The notes under the pieces are model-generated. The model had not been told where the DNA came from. It ran no database searches and worked only from the letters and a program-made list of their open reading frames with translations. Shown here piece by piece: positions 44,278-53,386 of a stretch of DNA of 64,000 bases. The position numbers and the translations under genes were made by a program. The DNA is from Sphingobacteriales bacterium. Its GTDB lineage: Bacteria > Bacteroidota > Bacteroidia > Chitinophagales > JADIYW01. The DNA lies in contig CP064984.1 in assembly GCA_016699615.1 (NCBI GenBank), positions 868,001-932,000 on the forward strand. The letters are read 5' to 3'. Every line of letters begins with the position of its first letter. Position 1 is the first letter of the stretch.

Positions 44278-44989
44278 ATGGTACACAAATATCAAATAAC
44301 AGGAATGACTTGTACAAGTTGCGAAGCAAAAGTAAAGACAGCTTTGCTAATGGTTAAAAACGTAACAGCAGTTGAGGTTTCAAAAGCAGATAATTCAGCA
44401 ACCATCACAATGGATAAACATATTCACTTATCAGAATTACAAAATGCTTTAGATAGTAAATATCAAATTTCTGCCATTCACCACAATGAAACACTAGAAC
44501 AAACTAGATCTTGGTTTGAGACCTACAAACCAGTTTTGCTAATTTTTCTATACATTAGTATAGTAACACTACTTATTCAAGCAAGCAATCATCATTTTGA
44601 TGTTATGCAATGGATGAGACATTTTATGGCGACTTTCTTTTTTAGTGTTTTCATTTTTCAAGATGCTAAACTTAAAAGCATTCGCAGAAAGCTATGTAAT
44701 GTATGATGTAGTTGCAAGAAAAATTCCAGTGTGGGCATATATTTATACTTTTGTAGAATTAGCATTAGGCATTGCATATCTAATAAACTTCAATCCATTC
44801 ATTACAAATTTAATTACAGTAGTTGTAATGTCAGCAAGTATTGTAGGTGTATTGCAAACAGTACTAAACAAAAAACAAATTCAGTGTGCATGTTTAGGTG
44901 CAGTTTTCAATTTGCCCATGAGTACTGTAACCATTATAGAAGATGGTCTAATGATAGCAATGAGTATCACAATGCTTTTGTTGATGTAA
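44278..44989 (+). pseudogene. HMA-domain / MauE-DoxX-like membrane protein, frame broken by an apparent extra T
   Basis: The first frame gives an HMA domain (GMTCTSCEAKVK; C12 and C15) and a first helix, then goes off in a wrong frame after FMATFFF. Removing one T from the T6 run at 44638-44643 restores MATFFLVFSFFKMLNLKAFAESYVMYDVVARK, the MauE-like core, through the CACLGAVFNLPMS motif to 44989. Repaired length 236 residues. This family is common in Bacteroidota metal loci; its transport function is not established. The downstream frame is intact, so this is probably a sequence error. Confidence 0.85.
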
Positions 44990-45102
44990 GCTTAGCAACA
45001 TATTCCTACAAATAATTAATATATTTGAAAAATATTCCTAAAAATAGTTATTAGATATACAGAAAAGGATATATCTTAGCTATATGGTATCCAATAATAG
45101 TT

Positions 45103-45110
45103 TATCTTTG
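45103..45110 (+). promoter_or_regulatory. -7 box (TATCTTTG) before the MBOAT gene
   Basis: Perfect TAnnTTTG, leaving a leader of about 47 bases to the ATG at 45163. Confidence 0.45.
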
Positions 45111-45162
45111 GTTGTACTAAAGAAACAAAAAAGAAGACATATATAAAAAAATAGACAAGCAT

Positions 45163-46598
45163 ATGCTTTTTAACTCATTAGACTTTGCATTTTTTTTGCC
45201 TATTGTATTTTTACTTTATTGGTTCGCAACAAAAGGAAATTTACGGCTACAAAACATATTACTATTAGTCTCAAGTTATTTTTTTTATGCTTGTTGGGAT
45301 TGGAGATTTTTATTCCTTTTGATTTTTTCAACTCTGCTTGATTACTCTTCAGGAATAAAAATGTCAGATTCTAAGAATAAAAATTCCAAGAGATTTTGGT
45401 TTTGGCTAAGCATATCAATTAATCTTGGGTTTCTTGGTATTTTTAAGTATTATAATTTCTTTGTTGAATCATTTGCTAGTGCATTAGAAAATATTGGATT
45501 AAATGTTAATCCATGGACATTAAAAGTTATCTTACCTGTAGGTATTTCTTTTTATACATTTCATGGTTTGTCGTATGTAATTGATATTTATAAGGATAGA
45601 ATAAAAGCAGAAAGAAATCTTATAGATTATTCTGTCTTTGTGAGTTTTTTCCCTTTATTAGTCGCAGGGCCAATAGAAAGAGCAACCCATCTTTTGCCAC
45701 AAATTCAAAAGAAAAGAACATTTGACTACAATAAAGCTGTAGATGGAATGAAACAAATTTTATGGGGATTATTCAAAAAAATTGTAATTGCAGATCAATG
45801 TGCAGAGTATGCAAACCAAATTTTTAATAATTCTTCAGACTATTCAGGAAGTACTCTTGTTTTAGGTGCTATTTTTTTACTTTCCAAATCTATGGTGATT
45901 TTTCTGGATATTCAGATATTGCATTAGGTACTGCACGACTTTTTGGAATAGAATTATTAAGAAATTTTGCATTCCCTTATTTCTCAAGAGATATTGCTGA
46001 ATTTTGGAGACGATGGCACATATCACTTTCAACGTGGTTTAGAGATTACTTGTATATACCACTCGGAGGAAGTAAAGGAGGTACATGGTTTAAAGTTAGA
46101 AATACTTTTATTATTTTTTTAGTAAGTGGATTTTGGCATGGAGCTAATTGGACATTCATTTTTTGGGGCCTATTAAATGCACTTTATATTATGCCCTCTA
46201 TAATATTTAATACAAATAGAAACAATCTTGAAATAGTAGCTAAAGGGAAATGTTTGCCAAAATTAAAGGATATAACTTCAATTACAATTACTTTCGGATT
46301 AACAGTTTTTGCTTGGATATTTTTTAGAGCCGAAAATTTAAATCATGCAATACAATACATTTCACATATGTTTTCAAATACATTACTAACTGTACCATCT
46401 GTAATTCCAAAAATATTATTCATATTACTATTGTTTTTTATCATTGTAGAATGGACTGGAAGAGAAGAAGAATATGCATTTGCAAATTTAGGTTCAAATT
46501 GGTATAAACCAATAAGATGGTCTATGTATTATGCTATCATGTTATCTATTTATATTTTTCAAAGTACAGGTCAGCAGTTTATATATTTTCAGTTTTAA
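45163..46598 (+). pseudogene. MBOAT-family O-acyltransferase (AlgI-like), frame broken by an apparent 1-base deletion
   Basis: 45163-45927 gives the N-terminal half (FFYACWDWRFLFLLIFSTLLDY, GISFYTFHGLSYVIDIYK) and ends SKSMVIFLDIQILH. Adding a T to the T7 run at 45872-45878 restores FFTFQIYGDFSGYSDIALGTA and joins to the downstream frame with RRWHISLSTWFRDYLYIPLGGSKGG and the catalytic FWHGANW. Repaired length 478 residues, normal for AlgI/PatA-type enzymes, which transfer acetyl groups across the membrane onto polysaccharide. Its partner is the SGNH-like gene downstream. Confidence 0.9.
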
Positions 46599-46603
46599 TA
46601 TTT

Positions 46604-47650
46604 ATGAAAAATTTTATTATAAAAATATTGCTTTTCACATTAATTCCACTAATTATATTATTAGCTTCTAATATATTAATACCTATTAAAACATGGGTTT
46701 ACAGACCTTGGGAAGCATTAATATTTTCAGAGGTGCCATCCGATTCTCCATTTTATCCAAACTCAACCCTTAATATGAATTCTGTTGGCGACTTATGCCA
46801 TCACAGTAAAAATTCTATTGTAAAAAAGGAATATTGGAAAACTGATGAATTAGGATATAGAAATAATAAACATATAAATGACCCAGATATATTAATAATT
46901 GGAGACTCTTTTGTTGCAGGTTCAGGTTTAAATCAATCAAATACTGTTTGTAATCTAGTTTCTAAATTTGATAAGAATTTAAAAGTATATAACATTGCAC
47001 CTAGTACAGTTGTTCATTTTGATTATTTGCTTAATACTGGGAAAATCAATAGGCCAAAACTTGTAATATTTTCAATGGTTGAAAGAGATATTCCAGAGAA
47101 AATTCAATTTTACACTAGAGCAAATTTTATAAAATCCTCTATTAAGAAAATATTCTATAGTATTAATTCTTATATTGATTCTTTCCTGAAATTTTTACCT
47201 TTAAGATGGCTTAAAGCAAGAGTCAATTGTAGTAAAGGAAAAGGAATTGAAGGTGTAAGTAATTCAAATATGTATTTTCTTCAAGGTAGTAATCAGAAAC
47301 ATCAAAAAGATGATTTAACAAATACCGTTAATAACTTAATAGCATATAAAAAATATTTTGATAAACTTGGAATTAAATTCATATTTATGCCAATGCCTGA
47401 TAAAGAAACAGTATATTATGAATTTGTACCATTTAAGAAGCAACCAGATTATTTATTCAGATTAGATTCAATGCTAATTAATTCTAACATATCAACAATA
47501 AATACACTTAATATATATAATAATTACAGAAAGAATAATAATAAATTATTATACCATCTTGACGATACTCATTGGAATTCGAATGCCTCAGAGATCATTG
47601 CTTTAGAAATTATAAATAAAGCACGAATACTTGGTTTGATTGAAAATTAA
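46604..47650 (+). CDS. AlgX/AlgJ-like SGNH-type O-acetyltransferase partner
   Basis: 348 residues from the ATG at 46604; the open frame extends upstream into the MBOAT gene but without a signal. N-terminal membrane anchor (IIKILLFTLIPLIILLASNIL), then a SGNH-like domain with block I GDSFVAGSG and block V DDTHWNSNA. In alginate and cellulose acetylation such proteins take the acetyl group from the MBOAT partner. It follows the MBOAT gene by five bases, so the pair forms a two-gene O-acetylation unit. Which polymer is modified is unknown. Confidence 0.85.
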   Translation: MKNFIIKILLFTLIPLIILLASNILIPIKTWVYRPWEALIFSEVPSDSPFYPNSTLNMNSVGDLCHHSKNSIVKKEYWKTDELGYRNNKHINDPDILIIGDSFVAGSGLNQSNTVCNLVSKFDKNLKVYNIAPSTVVHFDYLLNTGKINRPKLVIFSMVERDIPEKIQFYTRANFIKSSIKKIFYSINSYIDSFLKFLPLRWLKARVNCSKGKGIEGVSNSNMYFLQGSNQKHQKDDLTNTVNNLIAYKKYFDKLGIKFIFMPMPDKETVYYEFVPFKKQPDYLFRLDSMLINSNISTINTLNIYNNYRKNNNKLLYHLDDTHWNSNASEIIALEIINKARILGLIEN

Positions 47651-47845
47651 GCCATTAGTTTTCAGTGATATTAAATATATTTATCATTCATATACAAATT
47701 ACAAGTACTTCTTAATAAGTAATTATTATAAATTACTTATGTTAATATGTTCAAAATATTAATCCATATTTCTAAAATAAACTCAGTTCACATTTCACAA
47801 AACCACTTACTTCTAAACCTACTTTCTTTTTTGCCACTTTATTTG

Positions 47846-47853
47846 TATTTTTG
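47846..47853 (+). promoter_or_regulatory. -7 box (TATTTTTG) four bases before recR
   Basis: Perfect TAnnTTTG, then AAAT, then the ATG of recR at 47858. No good -33 TTG at 19-20 bases. Confidence 0.5.
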
Positions 47854-47857
47854 AAAT

Positions 47858-48475
47858 ATGATATTTCCTTCTAAATTGATAGAAGATGGTGTAGCTGAAT
47901 TTTCTAAACTACCTGGCATCGGAAAAAAAACAGCCTTGCGTTTGGTTATGCATCTACTTCAATCGGAACAGCAAACAACCACCAAATTTACTGAAACGCT
48001 ACAACGTATGCGCCAAGAAATAAAGCACTGCACCATATGCCACAATGTTGCTGATGATGCCGTTTGCAGTATTTGCAACAGTCCGTACAGAGACAAAAGC
48101 ACAGTATGTATTGTAGAAAATTTTAGAGACATCTTAGCCATTGAGCAAACGCAACAATTTAATGGTGTATACCATGTATTGGAAGGACTTATTTCGCCTT
48201 TAGATGGCATTGGTCCAGACCAATTAAATATAGATTCTTTGGAAAATAGAATTAAGTCTGGCAATATTTCAGAATTAATCATGGCATTAAATCCTACTAT
48301 TGATGGCGATACAACTATCTTTTATCTATCCAAAAAATTTAAAGATTATCCAATTAAAATAACTACTATATCTCGTGGTATTGCTTTTGGTGGCGAATTG
48401 GAATATGTTGATGAAATTACCTTGGCTAGAAGTATACAAGCTAGATTGCCTTATGAAAATTATCTAAAAAATTAA
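47858..48475 (+). CDS. recR: Recombination protein RecR
   Basis: 205 residues. Helix-hairpin-helix LPGIGKKTALRLVMHLL, zinc finger CTICHNVADDAVCSIC, TOPRIM domain with IVENFRDILAIEQTQQFNGVYHVL and a C-terminal GGELEYVDEITLARSIQAR. Loads RecA with RecFO at gaps. Start fixed by the family N-terminus MIFPSKLIEDGVAEFSKLPG. Confidence 0.96.
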   Translation: MIFPSKLIEDGVAEFSKLPGIGKKTALRLVMHLLQSEQQTTTKFTETLQRMRQEIKHCTICHNVADDAVCSICNSPYRDKSTVCIVENFRDILAIEQTQQFNGVYHVLEGLISPLDGIGPDQLNIDSLENRIKSGNISELIMALNPTIDGDTTIFYLSKKFKDYPIKITTISRGIAFGGELEYVDEITLARSIQARLPYENYLKN

Positions 48476-48481
48476 TCTTTA

Positions 48482-50125
48482 TTGACAAAACTCAGCATCA
48501 TCATTGTAAACTATAATGTGCAGTATTTTTTAGAATATTGTATCAATAGTATTTATCGTTCAAAAGTAAATTTCGATTATGAAATTATTGTTGTTGATAA
48601 TGCATCTAAAGATGAGTCTATAGCTATGATGCAAACGAATTTTCCTGAGGTAAACATTATACAAAACAAAGAAAATGTTGGGTTTTCAAAAGCCAATAAT
48701 CAAGGAATAAATATTGCAAAAGGAACATATTGTTTGTTACTCAATCCTGATACTATATTGCAAGAAGATACATTGCAAAAATGTATAGACACACTTGAGC
48801 ATGATCCTAAAATTGGTGCTTTAGGTGTAAAAATGCTTGATGGTGCCGGAAATTTCTTGCCAGAATCAAAAAGAGGATTTCCGACATTGGGCGTCGCATT
48901 TGCAAAAATATCTGGGTTTGCAAAGTTATTTCCAAAATCTTCATTTTTTGGAAAATACCATCTTGGATATTTAGACAAAGATAAGAACCATGAAGTAGAT
49001 GTACTAAGTGGCGCATTTATGATGATGCGAAAAGATGTTTTGGTTAATGTAGGAAAATTAGATGAAACTTATTTTATGTATGGCGAAGACATTGATTTGT
49101 CTTATCAGATAAAACAAGCTGGATATAAAAATATGTATTTGGCCGACACAAGTATTATTCATTTCAAAGGCGAAAGCACCAAAAAAGGCTCACTAAACTA
49201 TATTAAATTATTTTATGGCGCCATGCTAATTTTTGCAAAAAAGAATTTACCCAAACAGCAAAGTAAACTATTAGCACCTATCATACATTTAGGCATTTTT
49301 GCACAAGCTTTTTGGATGTATCTCAAACAAATTTTTAATAGTATTTTATTGCCATCTATAGATATTGCATCCATATTTTCTATACTGTTTTCATTAAAAT
49401 ATGTGTTTGAACATTTCATCAAACAAGACGAAAGACTAATCTATCCAGCTTCTTTTATTTATTTTAATATACCATTGTACACATTTTTCTTCATTATAAA
49501 TTTGTATATTTTTAAGGCATATCATAAAAGTTGTACTTGGAAAAATGTCATCATTGGATTGACTGCTGGCTTTGCTATGATATCTATTGTATATTCATTT
49601 TTTCCGCTATCATTGCGTTCTTCGAGAGCAATAATTTTATGTTCTTTCTTATTAAACATTCCTATTCTGATATTATACAGAATGCTCATTAACTTTATTA
49701 CACCACTTGTACCCAATCTATTTTATGCAAGTAGCAAATATCTATTGGTATGCAACGAAGCTGAAATAGACACCATAAAACTAGCTATGACAAACAATAA
49801 TAAGAAAGCAAAATTTGTAGGTTATATCAATAAAAACAAACAACATACAAGCAATTTTTTAGGCACAACAAAGCAAATCACAGATATAATACAAGCTTAC
49901 AATATATCAGACATTATTTTTTCTACACACACCAATGAAATGAAAGATATTATAGCTATAATGGCATCTACACAACAGCAAGACATACATTATAGAATGT
50001 ACAATGATGCGCAAAACATTATTAGTAGTAAGAATAAAAATACCAGAGGCGAAATTCTACACTTGAATATAGACTATAATAAACCCAAAAATATAGTAGA
50101 TAGAGTCTTAAATTGGCTAGATTAA
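48482..50125 (+). CDS. Family 2 glycosyltransferase with membrane and Rossmann-like C-terminal regions
   Basis: 547 residues from a TTG start. Residues 1-230 are a GT-A fold: SIIIVNYNVQYFLEYCINSI, VVDNASKDES, LLNPDT (the DxD-equivalent), and GAFMMMRKDVLVNVGKLDETYFMYGEDIDLSYQIKQAGY. From about 240 on there are several helices (FHLGIFAQAFWMYL, IPLYTFFFIINLYIF, RAIILCSFLLNIPILILYRM), then a cytoplasmic Rossmann-like domain (KYLLVCNEAEIDTIKLAM ... GTTKQITDIIQAYNISDIIFS). The last part resembles the CoA_binding_3-like domain of sugar-phosphate transferases. Likely in surface polysaccharide or rhamnan synthesis. It starts six bases after recR. Confidence 0.86.
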   Translation: MTKLSIIIVNYNVQYFLEYCINSIYRSKVNFDYEIIVVDNASKDESIAMMQTNFPEVNIIQNKENVGFSKANNQGINIAKGTYCLLLNPDTILQEDTLQKCIDTLEHDPKIGALGVKMLDGAGNFLPESKRGFPTLGVAFAKISGFAKLFPKSSFFGKYHLGYLDKDKNHEVDVLSGAFMMMRKDVLVNVGKLDETYFMYGEDIDLSYQIKQAGYKNMYLADTSIIHFKGESTKKGSLNYIKLFYGAMLIFAKKNLPKQQSKLLAPIIHLGIFAQAFWMYLKQIFNSILLPSIDIASIFSILFSLKYVFEHFIKQDERLIYPASFIYFNIPLYTFFFIINLYIFKAYHKSCTWKNVIIGLTAGFAMISIVYSFFPLSLRSSRAIILCSFLLNIPILILYRMLINFITPLVPNLFYASSKYLLVCNEAEIDTIKLAMTNNNKKAKFVGYINKNKQHTSNFLGTTKQITDIIQAYNISDIIFSTHTNEMKDIIAIMASTQQQDIHYRMYNDAQNIISSKNKNTRGEILHLNIDYNKPKNIVDRVLNWLD

Positions 50126-50243
50126 CCAAAGTAGTATATTAATAAATTCTAAAATTATTCACACTAAATAGTAATATTGTATAATTCAATGCATTATTTA
50201 ATACTAATGCTTATTTTTGTAATTCAATACTATTCTTAAAAAA

Positions 50244-50827
50244 ATGATTAATCTAATTTTATTTGGTCCTCCAGGAAGCGGAAAAGGTACCCAAGCTGTA
50301 AAAATTGCAGAACATTTCAATTTACTACACATCTCAACTGGTGATTTATTTCGTAATGAAATAAAAAACGAAACGCCACTTGGACTAGAAGCTAAAAGTA
50401 TATTGAAAAAGGTGAGCTAGTACCAGATGAGGTAACAATAGGTATGCTCTCCAATAAACTTGATGAGTTTGAAGGCAAAGTGAATGGATTTATCTTTGAT
50501 GGTTTTCCACGCACACAACCACAAGCAGAAGCACTTGATAAATTATTAGATTTAAAAAATACAAGCATTACTAAGGTATTAGCATTGGATGTGCCAGAAG
50601 CAGAAATTGTAGGTAGAATATTGGAAAGAGGCAAAACATCTGGCAGAGCTGATGACTTAAACGAAGAAATCATTAAAAATAGATTTAAAGTGTACTTGAA
50701 TGAGACAGCTCAAGTTGCAGACCATTATAAAAAAGTAGATAAATTTGCTAGTTTAAATGGTGTAGGTGAAATTGAGGATATCTTTACTGCACTAAAAGAT
50801 GCAATAGACAGCACACAACAAAACTAA
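50244..50827 (+). pseudogene. adk: Adenylate kinase, frame broken by an apparent 1-base deletion
   Basis: From the ATG at 50244 the P-loop GPPGSGKGTQ (residues 8-17) and ISTGDLFRNEIKNETPLGLEAK are read; then an in-frame TAG ends it at 50426. Adding one A to the A4 run at 50394-50397 restores KYIEKGELVPDEVTIGML, which is the N-terminal part of the AMP-binding region, and connects to FIFDGFPRTQPQAEALD and the LID arginine ERGKTSGRADD. Repaired length 194 residues. adk is normally single-copy and essential, so a real null allele is very unlikely; treat as a sequence error. Upstream -7 box TATTTTTG at about 50212-50220. Confidence 0.9.
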
Positions 50828-50830
50828 TAT

Positions 50831-51316
50831 ATGCAACCATCAATAGCAATAGTAATGGGCTCTGATAGCGACTCTCCTACCATGCGAGAAGCAGCTTTGA
50901 TATTAGATGAACTAGGTATTGCTTATTCTTATACCATTGTTTCGGCACATCGTACACCAGAAAAAATGTACGATTTTGCAAAACAAGCACATCATAATGG
51001 TGTGAAAGTTATTATTGCTGGTGCTGGTGGTGCTGCGCATCTTCCTGGTATGATAGCAGCCATTTCGCCACTACCTGTAATTGGTGTACCTATTCAATCA
51101 AAAACATTAAATGGAATTGATAGTTTACTGTCGATTGCACAAATGCCAGGTGGTGTGCCTGTAGCAACTGTGGCAATTGGTGGTGCAAAAAATGCTGGTA
51201 TTTTGGCAGCACAAATATTGGCTACACATGATGCAAACTTATTGGAAAAAATAATAGCGTATAAGCAAAAACTGAATAACGAAGTTGAAGAAAAGTGCAA
51301 ACAATTTAAACCTTAA
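50831..51316 (+). CDS. purE: N5-carboxyaminoimidazole ribonucleotide mutase
   Basis: 161 residues, class I PurE. Signatures: VMGSDSDSPTMREA, VSAHRTPEKM, AGAGGAAHLPGMIAA and LLSIAQMPGGVPVATVAIG. It moves the carboxyl group in purine synthesis. It begins three bases after adk; both serve purine nucleotide supply. Confidence 0.96.
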   Translation: MQPSIAIVMGSDSDSPTMREAALILDELGIAYSYTIVSAHRTPEKMYDFAKQAHHNGVKVIIAGAGGAAHLPGMIAAISPLPVIGVPIQSKTLNGIDSLLSIAQMPGGVPVATVAIGGAKNAGILAAQILATHDANLLEKIIAYKQKLNNEVEEKCKQFKP

Positions 51317-51352
51317 ACTTTTTCTCAATTATCTTGTTATAATACTACGAAA

Positions 51353-51679
51353 ATGATTACAGTAAGCGAAACAGCAAAGAATAGAATTTTAGATATTTGG
51401 CAAACTGACCATCTAACAAACGAACATTTTGTTAGAGTTTCTGTAAGTAGTGGTGGTTGCTCTGGTCTTACCTATAATATGAACTTTGACAATCAAGCAC
51501 AAAAAGGAGATGAACAATTTGAAGACAAAGGCATTAAATTAGTAGTAGATGCTAAAAGTTTATTGTACTTACTTGGTACAGAATTGGATTTTTCTGAAGG
51601 TTTAAATGGCAAAGGATTTTACTTTAATAATCCAAATGCATCACGCACTTGTTCGTGTGGCGAAAGCTTTTCTTTATAA
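51353..51679 (+). CDS. iscA: HesB/IscA-type iron-sulfur assembly protein
   Basis: 108 residues, A-type carrier: SSGGCSGLTYNM with one Cys and the C-terminal CSCGESF with two, the three cluster ligands. ErpA/SufA/IscA are not separable by these residues; the symbol is provisional. Stand-alone gene followed by a terminator. Confidence 0.88.
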   Translation: MITVSETAKNRILDIWQTDHLTNEHFVRVSVSSGGCSGLTYNMNFDNQAQKGDEQFEDKGIKLVVDAKSLLYLLGTELDFSEGLNGKGFYFNNPNASRTCSCGESFSL

Positions 51680-51686
51680 AAGAAAG

Positions 51687-51714
51687 AAAGCTACCTTTCT
51701 CAAGATAGCTTTTA
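51687..51714. terminator. Bidirectional terminator
   Basis: AAAGCTACCTT, loop TCTC, then AAGATAGCTTT: one mismatch in an 11-bp stem, flanked by T and A runs on the two sides. Between converging genes. Confidence 0.85.
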
Positions 51715-51727
51715 TTAATAATATTGT

Positions 51728-52270
51728 TTACTCTATTCCAATAACTTTTCCTCTAGCGTAATATATACTGGAGTCACTTGTTCTGATAATAAAATGCATA
51801 TAAAAATCTCTTTTCATTAATGCCGCAGGCAACTCTGTGGTGCTATTTCCATATAAATTAAAAAATGCTCGTTCACCAATTTTCTTTCCAAATTTATCAG
51901 ACATTAAATATGCAACAGAATGATAGCTTGTATTACATGTTGGGCAAGTATGCCCAATTACAGTATTACTCATAGGGTTTGGGTATATAATTATTTTTTT
52001 ACCTACTAATTTTGTGTCATTAGTTTTAAATCCAGTAAGTAAATGCTTATAATCTATGCTATCAAATCTTTGGTCTAACACATTTTTGCCAAAATCATCC
52101 ATATTATCATAGCTTACAATCGTCCAATCGCCTTTATCTTCTCCAATAAGATTACCTAAATAATCTCTTTGTGTAATTTCATCTATATCAAAATGATACT
52201 TTTTCAACTTATGTTTTGTACAAGAACATACAAGGAAAATTATTAATAGAATAAATATTAATTGTTTCAT
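51728..52270 (-). CDS. Lipoprotein of unknown function
   Basis: 180 residues. Lipoprotein signal with Cys17 (FLVCSCTKHKLKK). The remainder contains a CPTCNTSYHSV segment, perhaps a metal or disulphide pair, and FYMHFIIRTSDSSIYYARGKVIG at the end. No family recognised. It ends the short minus-strand run with the beta/gamma-crystallin lipoprotein (11-base gap). Confidence 0.72.
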   Translation of the reverse strand: MKQLIFILLIIFLVCSCTKHKLKKYHFDIDEITQRDYLGNLIGEDKGDWTIVSYDNMDDFGKNVLDQRFDSIDYKHLLTGFKTNDTKLVGKKIIIYPNPMSNTVIGHTCPTCNTSYHSVAYLMSDKFGKKIGERAFFNLYGNSTTELPAALMKRDFYMHFIIRTSDSSIYYARGKVIGIE

Positions 52271-52281
52271 GGTTAAAATTT

Positions 52282-53178
52282 TTATTGAAAATAAATAAAT
52301 CCTTTTATTGATGATATTTGGTCATTCCATGTTTTATAAAAGACATTCCTTTTCCATTCTGTTAAATTATCAGCATCCTCATTTACATTATATGGAGAGG
52401 AAGAAAATAAATTACCTTTAAAAGCTAATGCCAATCCGCCATAATTTGCATTTTCAAAACATATGACTTGGTATCTTGTATATCTATGGGCAATCAATGG
52501 TGTAGATATAGATAAATCAGAAATACGTATCGAAGAGAATTGATCATTTTGACTTGTACCAATATTAGGAATTGAAAATCCTGGTGCATTATAATATTGA
52601 CCTGTTGGACAATAAGTATCAGGTGAACCCGCAGCACAATTAACATAAGTCTGATATGAAGAAATTGGAGATACTGTTCCACCATTATCACTTAAATCAC
52701 CAAAAAATTCTGTCCTCAACACTTCATTAAAATATGCGTGTTTAAAAAATTGAGCAGCTACTGCATAACTATTTCCTGTACTATTTGTTCTGCTTGAATT
52801 ACCACTATTAGGATGTTTTATTGGATAAGCGATATGAATATATTTTTGATATTCATCATAATTATCAAATAGATAAATTGAATCTTTAGATAAAATTAAT
52901 GCGACTGCATTTGGAAGTTCATCGATAATATTTTTTACAATTGTTGCATCTTTTTCAACTAAGTCTACAGTAACATTGCTTTTATCAACAACAGAAGTAT
53001 ACTCATAAATATTATTTTTATATTTTAGTGAAATATGATTTGAATCTGTTGTTATACCATACTTTTTCAAAAATATTTCATTTTCTAATATTTTATTTGA
53101 TTTTAGGGTTTCTTTTTTACATGCATTTACAAATATCATCGATACGATTAACATTAATATTTTGATTGAATTTTTCAT
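52282..53178 (-). CDS. Lipoprotein with a C-terminal beta/gamma-crystallin-like domain
   Basis: 298 residues, lipoprotein signal to Cys20 (FVNACKKETLK). Residues 1-180 have no clear family. The last 70, VICFENANYGGLALAFKGNLF ... LTEWKRNVFYKTWNDQISSIKGFIYF, follow the crystallin Greek-key pattern, with a WNDQISSI segment of the calcium-binding N/D-N/D-x-x-S-S type. Likely a secreted or surface Ca-dependent structural protein. An (TATG)6 repeat lies about 105 bases upstream of its start. Confidence 0.75.
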   Translation of the reverse strand: MKNSIKILMLIVSMIFVNACKKETLKSNKILENEIFLKKYGITTDSNHISLKYKNNIYEYTSVVDKSNVTVDLVEKDATIVKNIIDELPNAVALILSKDSIYLFDNYDEYQKYIHIAYPIKHPNSGNSSRTNSTGNSYAVAAQFFKHAYFNEVLRTEFFGDLSDNGGTVSPISSYQTYVNCAAGSPDTYCPTGQYYNAPGFSIPNIGTSQNDQFSSIRISDLSISTPLIAHRYTRYQVICFENANYGGLALAFKGNLFSSSPYNVNEDADNLTEWKRNVFYKTWNDQISSIKGFIYFQ

Positions 53179-53386
53179 TTTTTGTATTTTATTTTTATTA
53201 AATTTTAAAATATACTTAGTAGTTTAATATATTTATTTACAAAAAATTATGGAGGAATTAATAATATTTGCAATACATATAATATGTATGTATGTATGTA
53301 TGTATGTATTCATACAGTATAAATTATACATGAATATACAAAATTTTTATAAAACTATTGTATAATTCTAATAAAAAATATTTCTT
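53179..53386. repeat. Intergenic region with a (TATG)6 microsatellite
   Basis: A+T-rich sequence of 208 bases. TATG repeats six times at 53283-53306, then degrades. It is between ruvB (3' end) and the crystallin lipoprotein start on the same strand, where the lipoprotein promoter should be. No clear TAnnTTTG box is seen on the minus strand near the start. Confidence 0.7.

Noticed and set aside
50394..50430. Programmed ribosomal frameshift in adk
   Set aside because: No heptanucleotide slippery sequence with a downstream structure is visible, and the window shows the same kind of indel in six other genes.
50444..50827. Short adenylate-kinase-like gene starting at 50444
   Set aside because: The missing P-loop half is present directly upstream from 50244 in another frame, so this is a broken full-length adk, not a short paralogue.
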